Origin: an uncultured Tateyamaria sp.
GTDB taxonomy: Bacteria; Pseudomonadota; Alphaproteobacteria; Rhodobacterales; Rhodobacteraceae
NCBI GenBank assembly: GCA_905480645.1
Contig: CAJQRC010000003.1
Span: 1-64,000, forward strand
Length of the DNA stretch: 64,000 nt
Direction of reading: 5' to 3'
The position numbers were made by a program, and so were the translations under genes. Shown in pieces: positions 32,429-42,044 of the stretch. A model generated the notes under the pieces. That model saw only the letters and a list, made by a program, of their open reading frames with translations, had not been told where the DNA came from and ran no database searches. The first letter of the stretch is position 1. Each line of letters begins with the position of its first letter.

Positions 32429-33460
32429 TCATTCACTGATAGATTTGCGATGCAGCGCACGATACTTGGACGGCGATTGTCCGACGGATTTTACAAACGC
32501 GCGTGAAAAATTCGACGGGTCTGAATACCCCAGATCAAAAGCAATATCTTCGGCACTTCGATCTGATTTCTCCAAGATATTTCGAGCGTATTCTATTTTG
32601 GCTGCCAGTACTTCCTTTGCCGTTGTCGTTCCAAACTTTGCAAGTCGGCGGGAAAGTGTTCTGCTATTCAAATGAACCAACCCAGCCGCATCTTCTGCGC
32701 TTATACCGCCCATCGGAACATGCTGGCGCAAAAGCATTCGAAAGCTCACCAAAAAACTGGGATTAGAAACTTTAGCGTGGTTGGTCGCCGATTTTTCGAC
32801 AATTCCAGATGCTGAGAGCTGGGTATTCAACCACTCTGACGGAAACTGGATTTTTGACCCCATTTCGTCACCTTTTAACACCTGAAAACGCTTCATCGTC
32901 TCCGGCAGGACACTCGGATCACTCACCACGAGTGAAACGCTGGAATCATCCAACAGCGCCCCAATGGCTTTTTCGATCAGCGAAAACTTCAGGCCGATCA
33001 TAAATCCATCATTTTGTGCAGGAATAATCAGTGGCTTGAATTTCCGACGCTCCCCAAACACAGCCACATGGCCTCTGATATCAAGGAACGCCATAACGGA
33101 TGACGCAACCTGAGAGGTGAGTGTGACATAGATGGTCAGAAACTCACCAAGCGTTCTCGCGTCAGTCATCGCTTTTTGAATCATCGGCCAGCCAGTTATA
33201 TCCTGGCTGGAACCGACCTCGGAGCAGAAGGTTTTGTCATTGGTTGCGGCCGCGCAGTTCTCGAGGAATTGGTGGATCACCATCACATGAACTGATGATC
33301 CCGGTTGTTCCACAGCAGAGAGCGTCAGGCCAACGCTTTCGAGAACGCTCTCAGGGTCGATGCCCCGTGCTTTCAAAGCGGTCAAAAGCGGCACAATGAG
33401 TTGCAATTGAACCAGTGGAAGCGAGTCGGTCACTTGGTGCGGATCTCCTTTATTGGACAA
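32429..33460 (-). CDS. AraC-family regulator with N-terminal arabinose-binding-like domain
   Basis: C-terminal HTH: AGLVHLNSRTLSRRLAKFGTT...SAEDIAFDLGYSDPSNFSRAFVKSVGQSPSKYRAL; divergent from the adjacent operon. Confidence 0.9.
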   Translation of the reverse strand: MSNKGDPHQVTDSLPLVQLQLIVPLLTALKARGIDPESVLESVGLTLSAVEQPGSSVHVMVIHQFLENCAAATNDKTFCSEVGSSQDITGWPMIQKAMTDARTLGEFLTIYVTLTSQVASSVMAFLDIRGHVAVFGERRKFKPLIIPAQNDGFMIGLKFSLIEKAIGALLDDSSVSLVVSDPSVLPETMKRFQVLKGDEMGSKIQFPSEWLNTQLSASGIVEKSATNHAKVSNPSFLVSFRMLLRQHVPMGGISAEDAAGLVHLNSRTLSRRLAKFGTTTAKEVLAAKIEYARNILEKSDRSAEDIAFDLGYSDPSNFSRAFVKSVGQSPSKYRALHRKSISE

Positions 33461-33624
33461 TAACAGCAGCCGTTAAATCTTTAGGTCAATAAAAATTAAC
33501 TGTTTCCGATCACTAAGCGCCATTTAATTTGGAACTTGTCCGAAAATGACCGGAGCCTCTCAAGTTTCTGTGATCAGGTAGGGCATCTGTCCTGAGGGAC
33601 AAAATGACGATCTGGGAGTATCAC

Positions 33625-35070
33625 ATGAAAAACTGCAATTTTCTCGCTGGCGCAATCGCCAGCGTCGTATTGGCGTTCGCGCCCCAAGCTGGCATGGCGC
33701 AAAAAGATGACGCTCCGCCACCCATCCTGTTCACCAATGTTAACGTGTTCGACGGGTTTAATCCCAATCTGATCATGAACGCCAATGTTCTGGTCGAGGG
33801 CAATGTGATCACGCAAGTATCGACTGATCCGATTGAGATTGACGGTGCGTTTGAAGTCGATGGTACTGGTAAAACAATGACACCCGGCTTGATCGACATG
33901 CACCAGCACGTCATGCTGAACCCTCCCGAGGGCACAGCCGCATATCAGACGCGATGGGACGAGGCATCAGGCGGCGCGATCGCACAGCATCATCTTGTAA
34001 ACAACATTCTGATGAAGGGTATTACCTCTGTTAGGGATATTGCAGGAGATCCGCTGGACATTGCCAAGGCCATTGACATGGGACTAATTCCCGGACCGCG
34101 GATCGTCTCTTCTGGTGGCGCTATCTCACAAACAGGTGGTCATGGTGATTGGGCCGGTCGCAACGTCCCTCCTGGGATTATCGCGGAACATGCCGACGTG
34201 ACTCAAGCTTCGCAAAATTCGTGGACTGTTGATGGGCCTGACGAGGTGACCAAGGCGGTACGCCTGAACCTGCGGCGCGGCGCAGGGTTCATCAAGGTCA
34301 TGGGCGGTGGCGGTGTCGCCAGCGAATTTGACCCGCTCGACATCATGGGCCTGTCCGAAGAAGAAGTGGCTAAAGCTGTGGAAATCGCGGCCGACAACGG
34401 CACCTATGTCGCCGTGCATGCCTATCACGACAAAAGTTATGACCGGCACCTGCGCCTTGGCACGCGATCCTTTGAACACGGCTTCCTCATCTCCGAGGAT
34501 ATGGTCAAACGTATGGTGGCCAAATACGAAGAGACCGAGGATATCGTCTGGAGCTTCCAGTGCTTTATGAGTGTTAACTCCTTCGGCAGCTACGAATCCA
34601 TGCCCGCATTCTTTACGCATGAGCAAAAGCTGAAGGGTGTCCGGGTCGGCGAAGGTGTTCGGGCGATGTCCAAATGGATGAACGAATACGATATGTTTAC
34701 CATCGGCGGTTCTGACATGTTCAGCCCCGGTCTGGTCGAGAAGATTAAGGAAGACATCACCTGCAATGTCGACGCTGGCTATACACCTGCACAAGCTTTG
34801 AAGCACTGGACTGGAAATGCCGGAATCGTGATGGCCTGGTCTGGTCCGAAAAATCCATATCCGAGCTTCCACCTTGGCCGGATTGCCCCGGAGAGCTACG
34901 CAGACATTTTGCTTTGGGACGGCAACCCGTTGGAGGACATCAATCTGATCCTCGACGAAAGCAAGCTGCAAATGGTGATGAAGGACGGTCTTGCCTACAA
35001 GAACACATTGGCAGATAGCGACAGCATCATGTACCGGCCTGCAGTTTCAGCGCCAAAAATTTACCCCTGA
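33625..35070 (+). CDS. Secreted/periplasmic amidohydrolase
   Basis: Signal peptide MKNCNFLAGAIASVVLAFAPQAGMAQ; MTPGLIDMHQHV, VAVHAYHD, SFEHGF, TIGGSD, AGKI-type C-terminal YADILLWDGNPLEDI. Confidence 0.9.
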   Translation: MKNCNFLAGAIASVVLAFAPQAGMAQKDDAPPPILFTNVNVFDGFNPNLIMNANVLVEGNVITQVSTDPIEIDGAFEVDGTGKTMTPGLIDMHQHVMLNPPEGTAAYQTRWDEASGGAIAQHHLVNNILMKGITSVRDIAGDPLDIAKAIDMGLIPGPRIVSSGGAISQTGGHGDWAGRNVPPGIIAEHADVTQASQNSWTVDGPDEVTKAVRLNLRRGAGFIKVMGGGGVASEFDPLDIMGLSEEEVAKAVEIAADNGTYVAVHAYHDKSYDRHLRLGTRSFEHGFLISEDMVKRMVAKYEETEDIVWSFQCFMSVNSFGSYESMPAFFTHEQKLKGVRVGEGVRAMSKWMNEYDMFTIGGSDMFSPGLVEKIKEDITCNVDAGYTPAQALKHWTGNAGIVMAWSGPKNPYPSFHLGRIAPESYADILLWDGNPLEDINLILDESKLQMVMKDGLAYKNTLADSDSIMYRPAVSAPKIYP

Positions 35071-35168
35071 TCCTATGATCTGGGATTCGTCACGACAGTT
35101 GTGACACAGCGGGGCGGTTTGTTTACCTCGGCCGCCCCGCAAAAAATTTGAGACCGGGGACGATCAAA

Positions 35169-35948
35169 ATGAATGTGTTTTCAGTTTTTAGCCATGCGGT
35201 TGCTTTCACTCTGGTCACGTCTGTGGCTGTGCAGGCGAGCGAAAGCGATCCTGTCGCATGGGCCGATCTTGTCGATCCATCGACGCAGACCTTCGAAGAT
35301 CCTTTTCGAAACCTGAGCAGTTGGCAGATCGAAGCCTTAAGGACGATTGTCCAGAACCGCGCCGGGCTCAATGATCCCACGCTCAGCGAGGCGCAGATGG
35401 CTGACAGTACCGCAAAAATTAATGCGGCGTTTGCAGAACTGGCTGAAGACGGGATTGATGCAGATTGGCTGATCGACCAACGCTGGCTCGTTGCCGACCT
35501 GCGCGAGAAAGCCGCAATTGCGGCCAATCCTAACCTTGATGGACAATCCGTTACATTAGCGGGTTACGCTATCCCGGCACCAGTCGATGCGGACGGAACC
35601 ACGGTCGTCTACCTCGTGCCTGAACGTGGGATGTGCAGTCATATGCCCCCGCCAAATGCCAATCAGATGATCCGGGCACGTGTAAATAGCGATTGGAGCC
35701 CCAGCACCATCCATGAACCTGTGCGACTGACGGGCAAATTGTCGATTGAGGAAACAAATCACACTTTTCGCATCGTAGACGGTGATGTGCCCATGCGCTC
35801 CAGCTATATATTGGAGGTCTCGCACACTGAAACGATGCAAGACCTGATGGCCAGCACGCCTAAAACGAATGATTGGGCGGCATCCATTGCAGAAAAACTG
35901 CGTGCATCCGGGGAATTGCCAAGTCAGCAACGGGGCGCGACCGAGTGA
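35169..35948 (+). CDS. DUF3299-type exported protein
   Basis: Signal peptide; VTLAGYAIPAPVDADGTTVVYLVPERGMCSHMPPPNANQMIRARV pattern. Confidence 0.7.
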   Translation: MNVFSVFSHAVAFTLVTSVAVQASESDPVAWADLVDPSTQTFEDPFRNLSSWQIEALRTIVQNRAGLNDPTLSEAQMADSTAKINAAFAELAEDGIDADWLIDQRWLVADLREKAAIAANPNLDGQSVTLAGYAIPAPVDADGTTVVYLVPERGMCSHMPPPNANQMIRARVNSDWSPSTIHEPVRLTGKLSIEETNHTFRIVDGDVPMRSSYILEVSHTETMQDLMASTPKTNDWAASIAEKLRASGELPSQQRGATE

Positions 35949-36820
35949 AGTTTCTTATCTCGACTTTGTTCGCCATCACAATCGCATTCCCGGCTCTGGC
36001 CCAAGTCGGGCCCAATATCGACGAACTGGCCAAAGAACTTGCGAACCCCGGTGCGGCGAATGCGACTCTGAACTTCAAACTGGAGTACCGGACTTTCGAT
36101 GGTGACCTGCCGGATGCAGACGATCAGGACAGCCTGACAGCCATATTCCAACCTGCGCTTCCGTTTGTATTGGGCAACGGGAACAACCTGATCTTCCGCC
36201 CTGCTTTTTCTTATGTCGTGGATCAACCCATTGCCTCGGCGTCAGGTTTTTCAAGCGTAAGTCAGTTCGGCGACATTCCTTATGATCTGCTGTATTCTTG
36301 TAACAGCAGTGGCTGGACGTTCGGCGCTGGTGTTGTCGGTGCAATACCGACAGGGAGCGGCATATCGTCAGACAACTGGCTGCTTGGGCCCAGTTTTCTG
36401 GCCGTCAAACCAACTGACTGGGGCATCTGGGGGCTCTTCCCGTTCCACAATGAGAAGGTTGGTGGCAGCGGTGATTATACGTCGATCACGTCGTTGCAAT
36501 ATTTCTTGTTCTTCAGTCTCAAGGACGGTTGGCAGATCGGGACAGGACCCACCATCACCTACGACTGGAACGCCGACAGCGACAATGACTGGACCTTGCC
36601 CTTCGGAGTTCAGGTCGCAAAGACAACCGCGATAGGTAATCAGATTGTAAAATTAAATGCGGGTATCGAGAAGAACGTTGTCGCGCCTGATGATTTTGCA
36701 TCGGACTGGAAGTTCACCCTTTCATTCAGCCCGGTCATCGGGAATCCGTTTCAACCAAACCCGCCGTCACCACCGGTGGACGCGGTAACGCGCGCCTCTG
36801 TCCTTGCGCCAATCAGATAA
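35945..36820 (+). CDS. Neuromedin-U-like/transporter-type outer-membrane protein
   Basis: Signal peptide VKFLISTLFAITIAFPALAQ; FQPALPFVLGNGNNLIFRPAFSYV, GDIPYDLLYSCNSSGWTFGAGVVGAIPTGSG. GTG start overlaps previous stop by 4 bp. Confidence 0.7.
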   Translation: MKFLISTLFAITIAFPALAQVGPNIDELAKELANPGAANATLNFKLEYRTFDGDLPDADDQDSLTAIFQPALPFVLGNGNNLIFRPAFSYVVDQPIASASGFSSVSQFGDIPYDLLYSCNSSGWTFGAGVVGAIPTGSGISSDNWLLGPSFLAVKPTDWGIWGLFPFHNEKVGGSGDYTSITSLQYFLFFSLKDGWQIGTGPTITYDWNADSDNDWTLPFGVQVAKTTAIGNQIVKLNAGIEKNVVAPDDFASDWKFTLSFSPVIGNPFQPNPPSPPVDAVTRASVLAPIR

Positions 36821-36827
36821 GGTTCGC

Positions 36828-38012
36828 ATGCTTAGAAAAACACTCTCCGCAGCTTCTGTTCTGGTCTGTCTTGCAGGTGCAGCCTTTGCGCAAGGCCTCG
36901 GCGGGCCGTCGTCTGTACAGGCCGATTTGCAGCCCGGCGACGGGCTCACCGACCCTCAGTTCCGGTCAGATTTTCCAGTAAACATTGCACCTGGCTATTT
37001 CCGATGGAAGGAAGGCTTGGCCGAGAATGGCTTCAGCTTCAATTTTGACTACCTGTCACTAGGGCAGTGGTCGGACTCTGATCTGGGCGAGGGGAACGCA
37101 TCAGGTGGCATCTTCAGATTTTACGGGAACTGGAAGGCAACTGAGAATGGCTCCCTGACGTTTAAACTGGAAAACCGCCATGCCTACGGAAACGTTGCGC
37201 CGCAAAACTTCGGGTTCGATGGTGGCGCGCTGTCAATTACAGGTACCGCCTTCAACGACAACGGCACGCTGTTGACGAACCTCTTCTGGACGCAAAGGGC
37301 GGACGATGGTGCGTGGTCGTTCCAGATTGGACAAATTGATGTGACAGATTTTGTCGATGTTTACGGTCTGGTTAGTCCGTACACTGCTTTTCAAAACCTC
37401 GCTTTCAATACCAACCCTACAATTAACGCTCCTAATCCCGGACTCGCTATCGCGGGCGGCGCTAGACTTGGGTCAAATTTCTACGTGACTGGCGCTATTG
37501 CAGACGCAAACGCGGACCCGTCAAGCCCGGATTTGGATGTCTTCTCCGATGGCGAGCTCTTCAAGAGTGTAGAAATCGGCTATACGAGCGGCTTTGATCG
37601 CATCTACTTTGACAATATTCACTTCACGTTCTGGCATGCGGATAAAGCAGGCGATGGAAGCCGCCGCGAAGACTACGGCGCGACGTTCTCCGCCGCGTGG
37701 TTTCTTGAGAACAAGTGGATGCCCTTCTTTCGCGCGGGTACGTCCAAAGGTCGAGCCGCACTCTACGAGAAGTCCGTTTCGGCCGGACTAGGCTACTATG
37801 CACGCAATACAGATTTGGCGGGCATCGGCCTTAATTGGGCTGAAGCAGATGGTATCTCGGGGGATCAGAAAACGATTGAGGCCTTTTACCGCTTCTCAAT
37901 TTCGCCCAACCTGCAGATCACGCCTTCGGTCCAGCATATCAAGGACCCGCTGCTGACTTCGGATAAATCAAGCATAACGCTGTTCGGATTACGAGCGCGA
38001 ATTGTCTTTTAA
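36828..38012 (+). CDS. OprB-like carbohydrate-selective porin family protein
   Basis: Signal peptide MLRKTLSAASVLVCLAGAAFAQ; beta-barrel composition; C-terminal LFGLRARIVF ending in Phe. Confidence 0.75.
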   Translation: MLRKTLSAASVLVCLAGAAFAQGLGGPSSVQADLQPGDGLTDPQFRSDFPVNIAPGYFRWKEGLAENGFSFNFDYLSLGQWSDSDLGEGNASGGIFRFYGNWKATENGSLTFKLENRHAYGNVAPQNFGFDGGALSITGTAFNDNGTLLTNLFWTQRADDGAWSFQIGQIDVTDFVDVYGLVSPYTAFQNLAFNTNPTINAPNPGLAIAGGARLGSNFYVTGAIADANADPSSPDLDVFSDGELFKSVEIGYTSGFDRIYFDNIHFTFWHADKAGDGSRREDYGATFSAAWFLENKWMPFFRAGTSKGRAALYEKSVSAGLGYYARNTDLAGIGLNWAEADGISGDQKTIEAFYRFSISPNLQITPSVQHIKDPLLTSDKSSITLFGLRARIVF

Positions 38013-38465
38013 TTGAACCATTCGCAATGACCGCTTCAAGCAGACGACTCCACAGTCTACAGCCATTTTATTCGGTGGCTCTGGGCGCTGCCGTCATTCG
38101 CTGCGCCAGTCACGAACATCAGGTTCAGAATTTGCGGACTTTCGCCGCGCCGGGCACGAACTGGCATATTGCGGACAGAACAGCCGGTCGGCTTCCTTTT
38201 GTGAACGGCTGGTATCCGCGGTTCGCGACCAAGACGCACATCGATTGAAGCGGTGGTTGATAGTTTGCTGCGGGCGCGAACGGGAGCACGGGAAAAAGCT
38301 GACATTCAGGCCCGAGATAACCGACTGAATTACTCAGGTGACCGAGCCGAGCCCCAAAGCGGCAATCAATTATTTACAATTTGAGCAACGTGCGACAGCC
38401 TAGGCCAAGCTCAATCACAGGCAGGCAACGTTATGTCCACTTCTCGCATCTCCGGTTTCGCTAGG

Positions 38466-38542
38466 AACTTTGTAATCAGGCTATAACTCCCATCACCCAA
38501 GCTGACAGGCCAACAGTTTAATGATAGCCTGATTACAAAGTT
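38466..38542. repeat. Perfect 18-bp inverted repeat with 41-nt spacer
   Basis: AACTTTGTAATCAGGCTA (38466-38483) and TAGCCTGATTACAAAGTT (38525-38542). Confidence 0.9.
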
Positions 38543-38580
38543 ACAGCTTCGAAGGCTGGCTATTATTGAGGCTCATTCAA

Positions 38581-39060
38581 TTATTGATCGCATCCTGCAC
38601 CAAACAGTGCGCTGCCACACCCCCCTCTGCCGTCAACAAATAACGATGCCCCTGCCTGTTGGCCATTGAATAAGTCCCTGATTCCCCCTTTCACTTCATA
38701 AGCAATCGTCCTGCCATAATTCTCCACAGTAGCATCTGTAATTATGATCTCAGCTTCTTTAACATCATCTCCATCCATCCAAGTTAAAACTGCATTCGGC
38801 GGGTCAGTTTTGAACGTATCGCCTTCACCCCATGCTGACACCCATTCATGGGCATTCATGTATCCGTGCTTACGATTAGGTCTATCCGTGAATGCAAAGA
38901 TGTCTCTTGTTACTGGCATCACTAGTGTCGTGTCAGAGGTTAACTCGGCAATGGGTGCTGTATGTACGAATAGCCATTCTACTGGTTTGTTATCTTCAGC
39001 AACAGCACTGGTAGCAAATGAGATAGCTGTGATGGCAGCAAGGGATTGTATTATTTTCAT
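38581..39060 (-). CDS. Exported hypothetical protein
   Basis: 159 aa with signal peptide MKIIQSLAAITAISFATSAVA; no family recognised. Confidence 0.65.
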   Translation of the reverse strand: MKIIQSLAAITAISFATSAVAEDNKPVEWLFVHTAPIAELTSDTTLVMPVTRDIFAFTDRPNRKHGYMNAHEWVSAWGEGDTFKTDPPNAVLTWMDGDDVKEAEIIITDATVENYGRTIAYEVKGGIRDLFNGQQAGASLFVDGRGGCGSALFGAGCDQ

Positions 39061-39361
39061 TATAGTTATTCCTTATTCAGCATTCACAATTCTGTAATTG
39101 TAGTATCGGCTGCTTCCTAGTGCAGTACATAAGGTTTAGTATCAAGGTGATAGCAATGCTAGTCACAAGGACGTCAAGTTGTTAACTACAAATGTCTAAA
39201 GTTAATATGGGCTAGATGATTACACATCAGTTTTTAAGATTTTATAGAGAGTTATCTATCCGATTGAATTTAAATATTTAATTCTGACAACGATAATGTT
39301 GCCGCCAATTTAATGATTAAGTCGACCATTTTTAGCACAAAAGATAGTTTTTACAGGGTAT

Positions 39362-40684
39362 CTAAATTGATGGTTCTGTAGCAATATTTTCGTGGATGAT
39401 ATGAACATCTCGCTGTGGAAACGGGATAGATATGCCCTCTTGGTCAAAACGTTCCTTTGCTTGCGCCATTATATCCCAGTAAACAACCCAATAGTCTTCT
39501 GTTTTCGACCATGGTCTACAAAAAATATTGACTGAGTTATCACCTAATTCTCCCACAAATACTTTATATTCGGGTGAAGGGAGGCATTTAGGGTGGGCTT
39601 CTAGCAAATCGCTCAACACGCGAATTGCGAACTTGGCATCATCAGAATAACTAATGCCGAAAACCAGATCAACTCGACGTTCTGCCGATGCACTAACATT
39701 TGTGATAACATCACCCCAAATTTTCGAATTTGGAACAATAATGACCTGATTATCATGTGTACGTATTTTTGTAGAAACAACGGTCATGTCATCAACTATG
39801 CCAGACGTACCACTCACTCGGATAAAATCACCCGTGTCAAATGGTTTGAGTAGCATTATCATCAAGCCGCTTGCCAAATTTCCCAGAGTATCTTGCAGCG
39901 CAAATCCCAGAATAAATGACACACCTCCAAAAACAGCAAATAATGGAGTAACATTGACCCCAAACAAAGCTAGTACGACTATTAAACCTATCGCAAATGA
40001 AATCCAATACACTGTTTTGCTGATAAAATTTTTCAGTAGCCGCGATAATGTTGGTACTTTTCCCAGACTGCGCACGGTGGCGCTTTTGGTGATGCGCGCA
40101 AAAAGCATTAAAACCCAAATTGCAAAAGCAAAGATAATTAACTTCAAAATCACGCCAATGCCGCCATTCCAAGATATCACCCAGTCTTTTGCGAAATCAA
40201 ATGCCGAATATGCATCGGCTAGCTGTAATGCATTTAGGGTAACTGCTAATATGTATGTTCTGTGTTGATTTAATTCTTCTGGAGTTGCGCCTTTGGCTTC
40301 CCACCCATCTAAAACTGCAGCGTAATTGTCAATAATCGCCTGTCTTGCAACTCGATTTTCAGAAATAAGCTTGTGAGTATCAGTAGCATTCGATGCATTC
40401 TCAGTGTTGAGTAAAAGAAATAGCTCGGCTGTTATTGTTAAAGATTTTTGCAAATGCGTCTGCCAAATTCCTGCTAAGCTGGCCAATTCGTTAGCTGTCA
40501 AAGGTACAATCATGATTTGTAAGTTACGAAATTTTACGTCTACTTGATCAGCGGCAAGTGAAATTGGTGCACTAGTATCGGCCGCGTCTTGTGCCGAAAG
40601 AGGCCCACTACCTCCTACTAATAGTGCCAATATAAGTCCAAAGATCCGCATTTGAGATAGTTTACTTACATGACGACGGGCCAT
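39362..40684 (-). CDS. Small-conductance mechanosensitive channel (MscS family)
   Basis: FGGVSFILGFALQDTLGNLASGLMIMLLKPFDTGDFIRVSGTSGIVDDMTVVSTKIRTHDNQVIIVPNSKIWGDVITN. Confidence 0.94.
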   Translation of the reverse strand: MARRHVSKLSQMRIFGLILALLVGGSGPLSAQDAADTSAPISLAADQVDVKFRNLQIMIVPLTANELASLAGIWQTHLQKSLTITAELFLLLNTENASNATDTHKLISENRVARQAIIDNYAAVLDGWEAKGATPEELNQHRTYILAVTLNALQLADAYSAFDFAKDWVISWNGGIGVILKLIIFAFAIWVLMLFARITKSATVRSLGKVPTLSRLLKNFISKTVYWISFAIGLIVVLALFGVNVTPLFAVFGGVSFILGFALQDTLGNLASGLMIMLLKPFDTGDFIRVSGTSGIVDDMTVVSTKIRTHDNQVIIVPNSKIWGDVITNVSASAERRVDLVFGISYSDDAKFAIRVLSDLLEAHPKCLPSPEYKVFVGELGDNSVNIFCRPWSKTEDYWVVYWDIMAQAKERFDQEGISIPFPQRDVHIIHENIATEPSI

Positions 40685-40955
40685 AGTTTTTTCCTTGCTC
40701 TTATTGCGGGCTATGTCTTACTTTCAGTGTGCTTCAAGCTGCCGTCTGATAATTAATAATATTGCGTCGCCTTGTCGACATATTATGAGTATTTAGCCAT
40801 AATAGTTTTTATTGGTAGCAAAACAATTAGCTCGAGAGAAAGCTATCTTAATGTTGGTTTTGTCGAAATGCTGGGGTGGTGTAAGTCAGGGTTAGAGGCG
40901 ATGTTACTTTTTATACTACTTACTTTAAAGCCCTTGACTATTTGCGGAAATAATT

Positions 40956-41837
40956 TTGTTTGTTTGTAATCTGATTACTGATCCTACGGCTCCTAGATTG
41001 GGGGTCTCATTAGTTGAAAGTTTGCGTAGTGCTTGGTGTGGTGGACATGTCAAATGGTTGTCGCCGAACGAGGCAGCTGAATTCCAAGTATCTACCATGC
41101 CAGAAAATTTTTGGGATGTTTGGGCAGAATTTCAGATATTAGGAGTTGACCTCATAATTCAACCCTTAGCAGGTCGTCGTAAAGCAATACTTTTGGCAGA
41201 TATGGATAGCACGATGATCCAGCAGGAGTGTATTGACGAATTAGCGATTATGGCTGGTGTTGGTAATAGGGTTGAGCGTATCACAGCCAGAGCCATGAAC
41301 GGTGAGTTGGATTTTGAAATGTCCGTTGTCGAGCGAGTTGCTTTGCTGAAAGGTTTGCCAGAAAGTATTATTTCTGAAGTACTGGCCAGCAGGATATCGT
41401 TTATGCCTGGCGGTTTGACACTCTTGGCTACAATGAAAGCAAATGGCGCTTATGCAGCTTTAGTCTCGGGTGGTTTTACTGCATTTACTGCTTCGGTTTC
41501 AAATCGCCTAGGTTTTGATGAACACCGTGCTAACATACTACAAGTAAATAGAGGATTGTTGACGGGTGAGGTTGAGATGCCTGTTTTAGGAAAACAGTCT
41601 AAGGTTGATGCGCTGGAAGAGATAACATTACGTCTAGGGTTAGATGACGCAGCTGTTCTTGCGGTTGGTGATGGGGCTAATGATCTTGCTATGTTGCACC
41701 GGGCAGGCACGGGGGTAGCTTTACATGCTAAGCCAGCCGTTTCAGAACAATGCAAAGTGCGAGTGAATTTTGGAGATCTGACAGCTTTATTATATTTGCA
41801 AGGTTATTTTTGTTCAGAATTTAAGCGAGTGCCGTAA
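40956..41837 (+). CDS. serB: Phosphoserine phosphatase
   Basis: HAD motifs LLADMDSTMIQQECIDELA, AALVSGGFTAFT, VGDGANDLAMLHRAGTGVALHAKP. Confidence 0.94.
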   Translation: MFVCNLITDPTAPRLGVSLVESLRSAWCGGHVKWLSPNEAAEFQVSTMPENFWDVWAEFQILGVDLIIQPLAGRRKAILLADMDSTMIQQECIDELAIMAGVGNRVERITARAMNGELDFEMSVVERVALLKGLPESIISEVLASRISFMPGGLTLLATMKANGAYAALVSGGFTAFTASVSNRLGFDEHRANILQVNRGLLTGEVEMPVLGKQSKVDALEEITLRLGLDDAAVLAVGDGANDLAMLHRAGTGVALHAKPAVSEQCKVRVNFGDLTALLYLQGYFCSEFKRVP

Positions 41838-42044
41838 TTCTACTTCAAGCTCATGATGTGCTTTACTGGAGAATCCAATGAAAATGGACATTAATGAGCC
41901 TACATTGTGAAGAAAAAGATCCAAATGCAAAATGTGTCCAAGGTGTTTACATTTGCAGTTGAGAATACGCCGTGGAAGTGTCGAATTTCAACAAACCAAT
42001 TTATAGTAGGTTTCAGAATTGATTAAATTACTATTTTTATTGAG

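Noticed and set aside
34126-34971. 281-aa minus-strand ORF opposite the amidohydrolase
   Set aside because: Fully antisense to a well-supported amidohydrolase; composition looks like a shadow frame.
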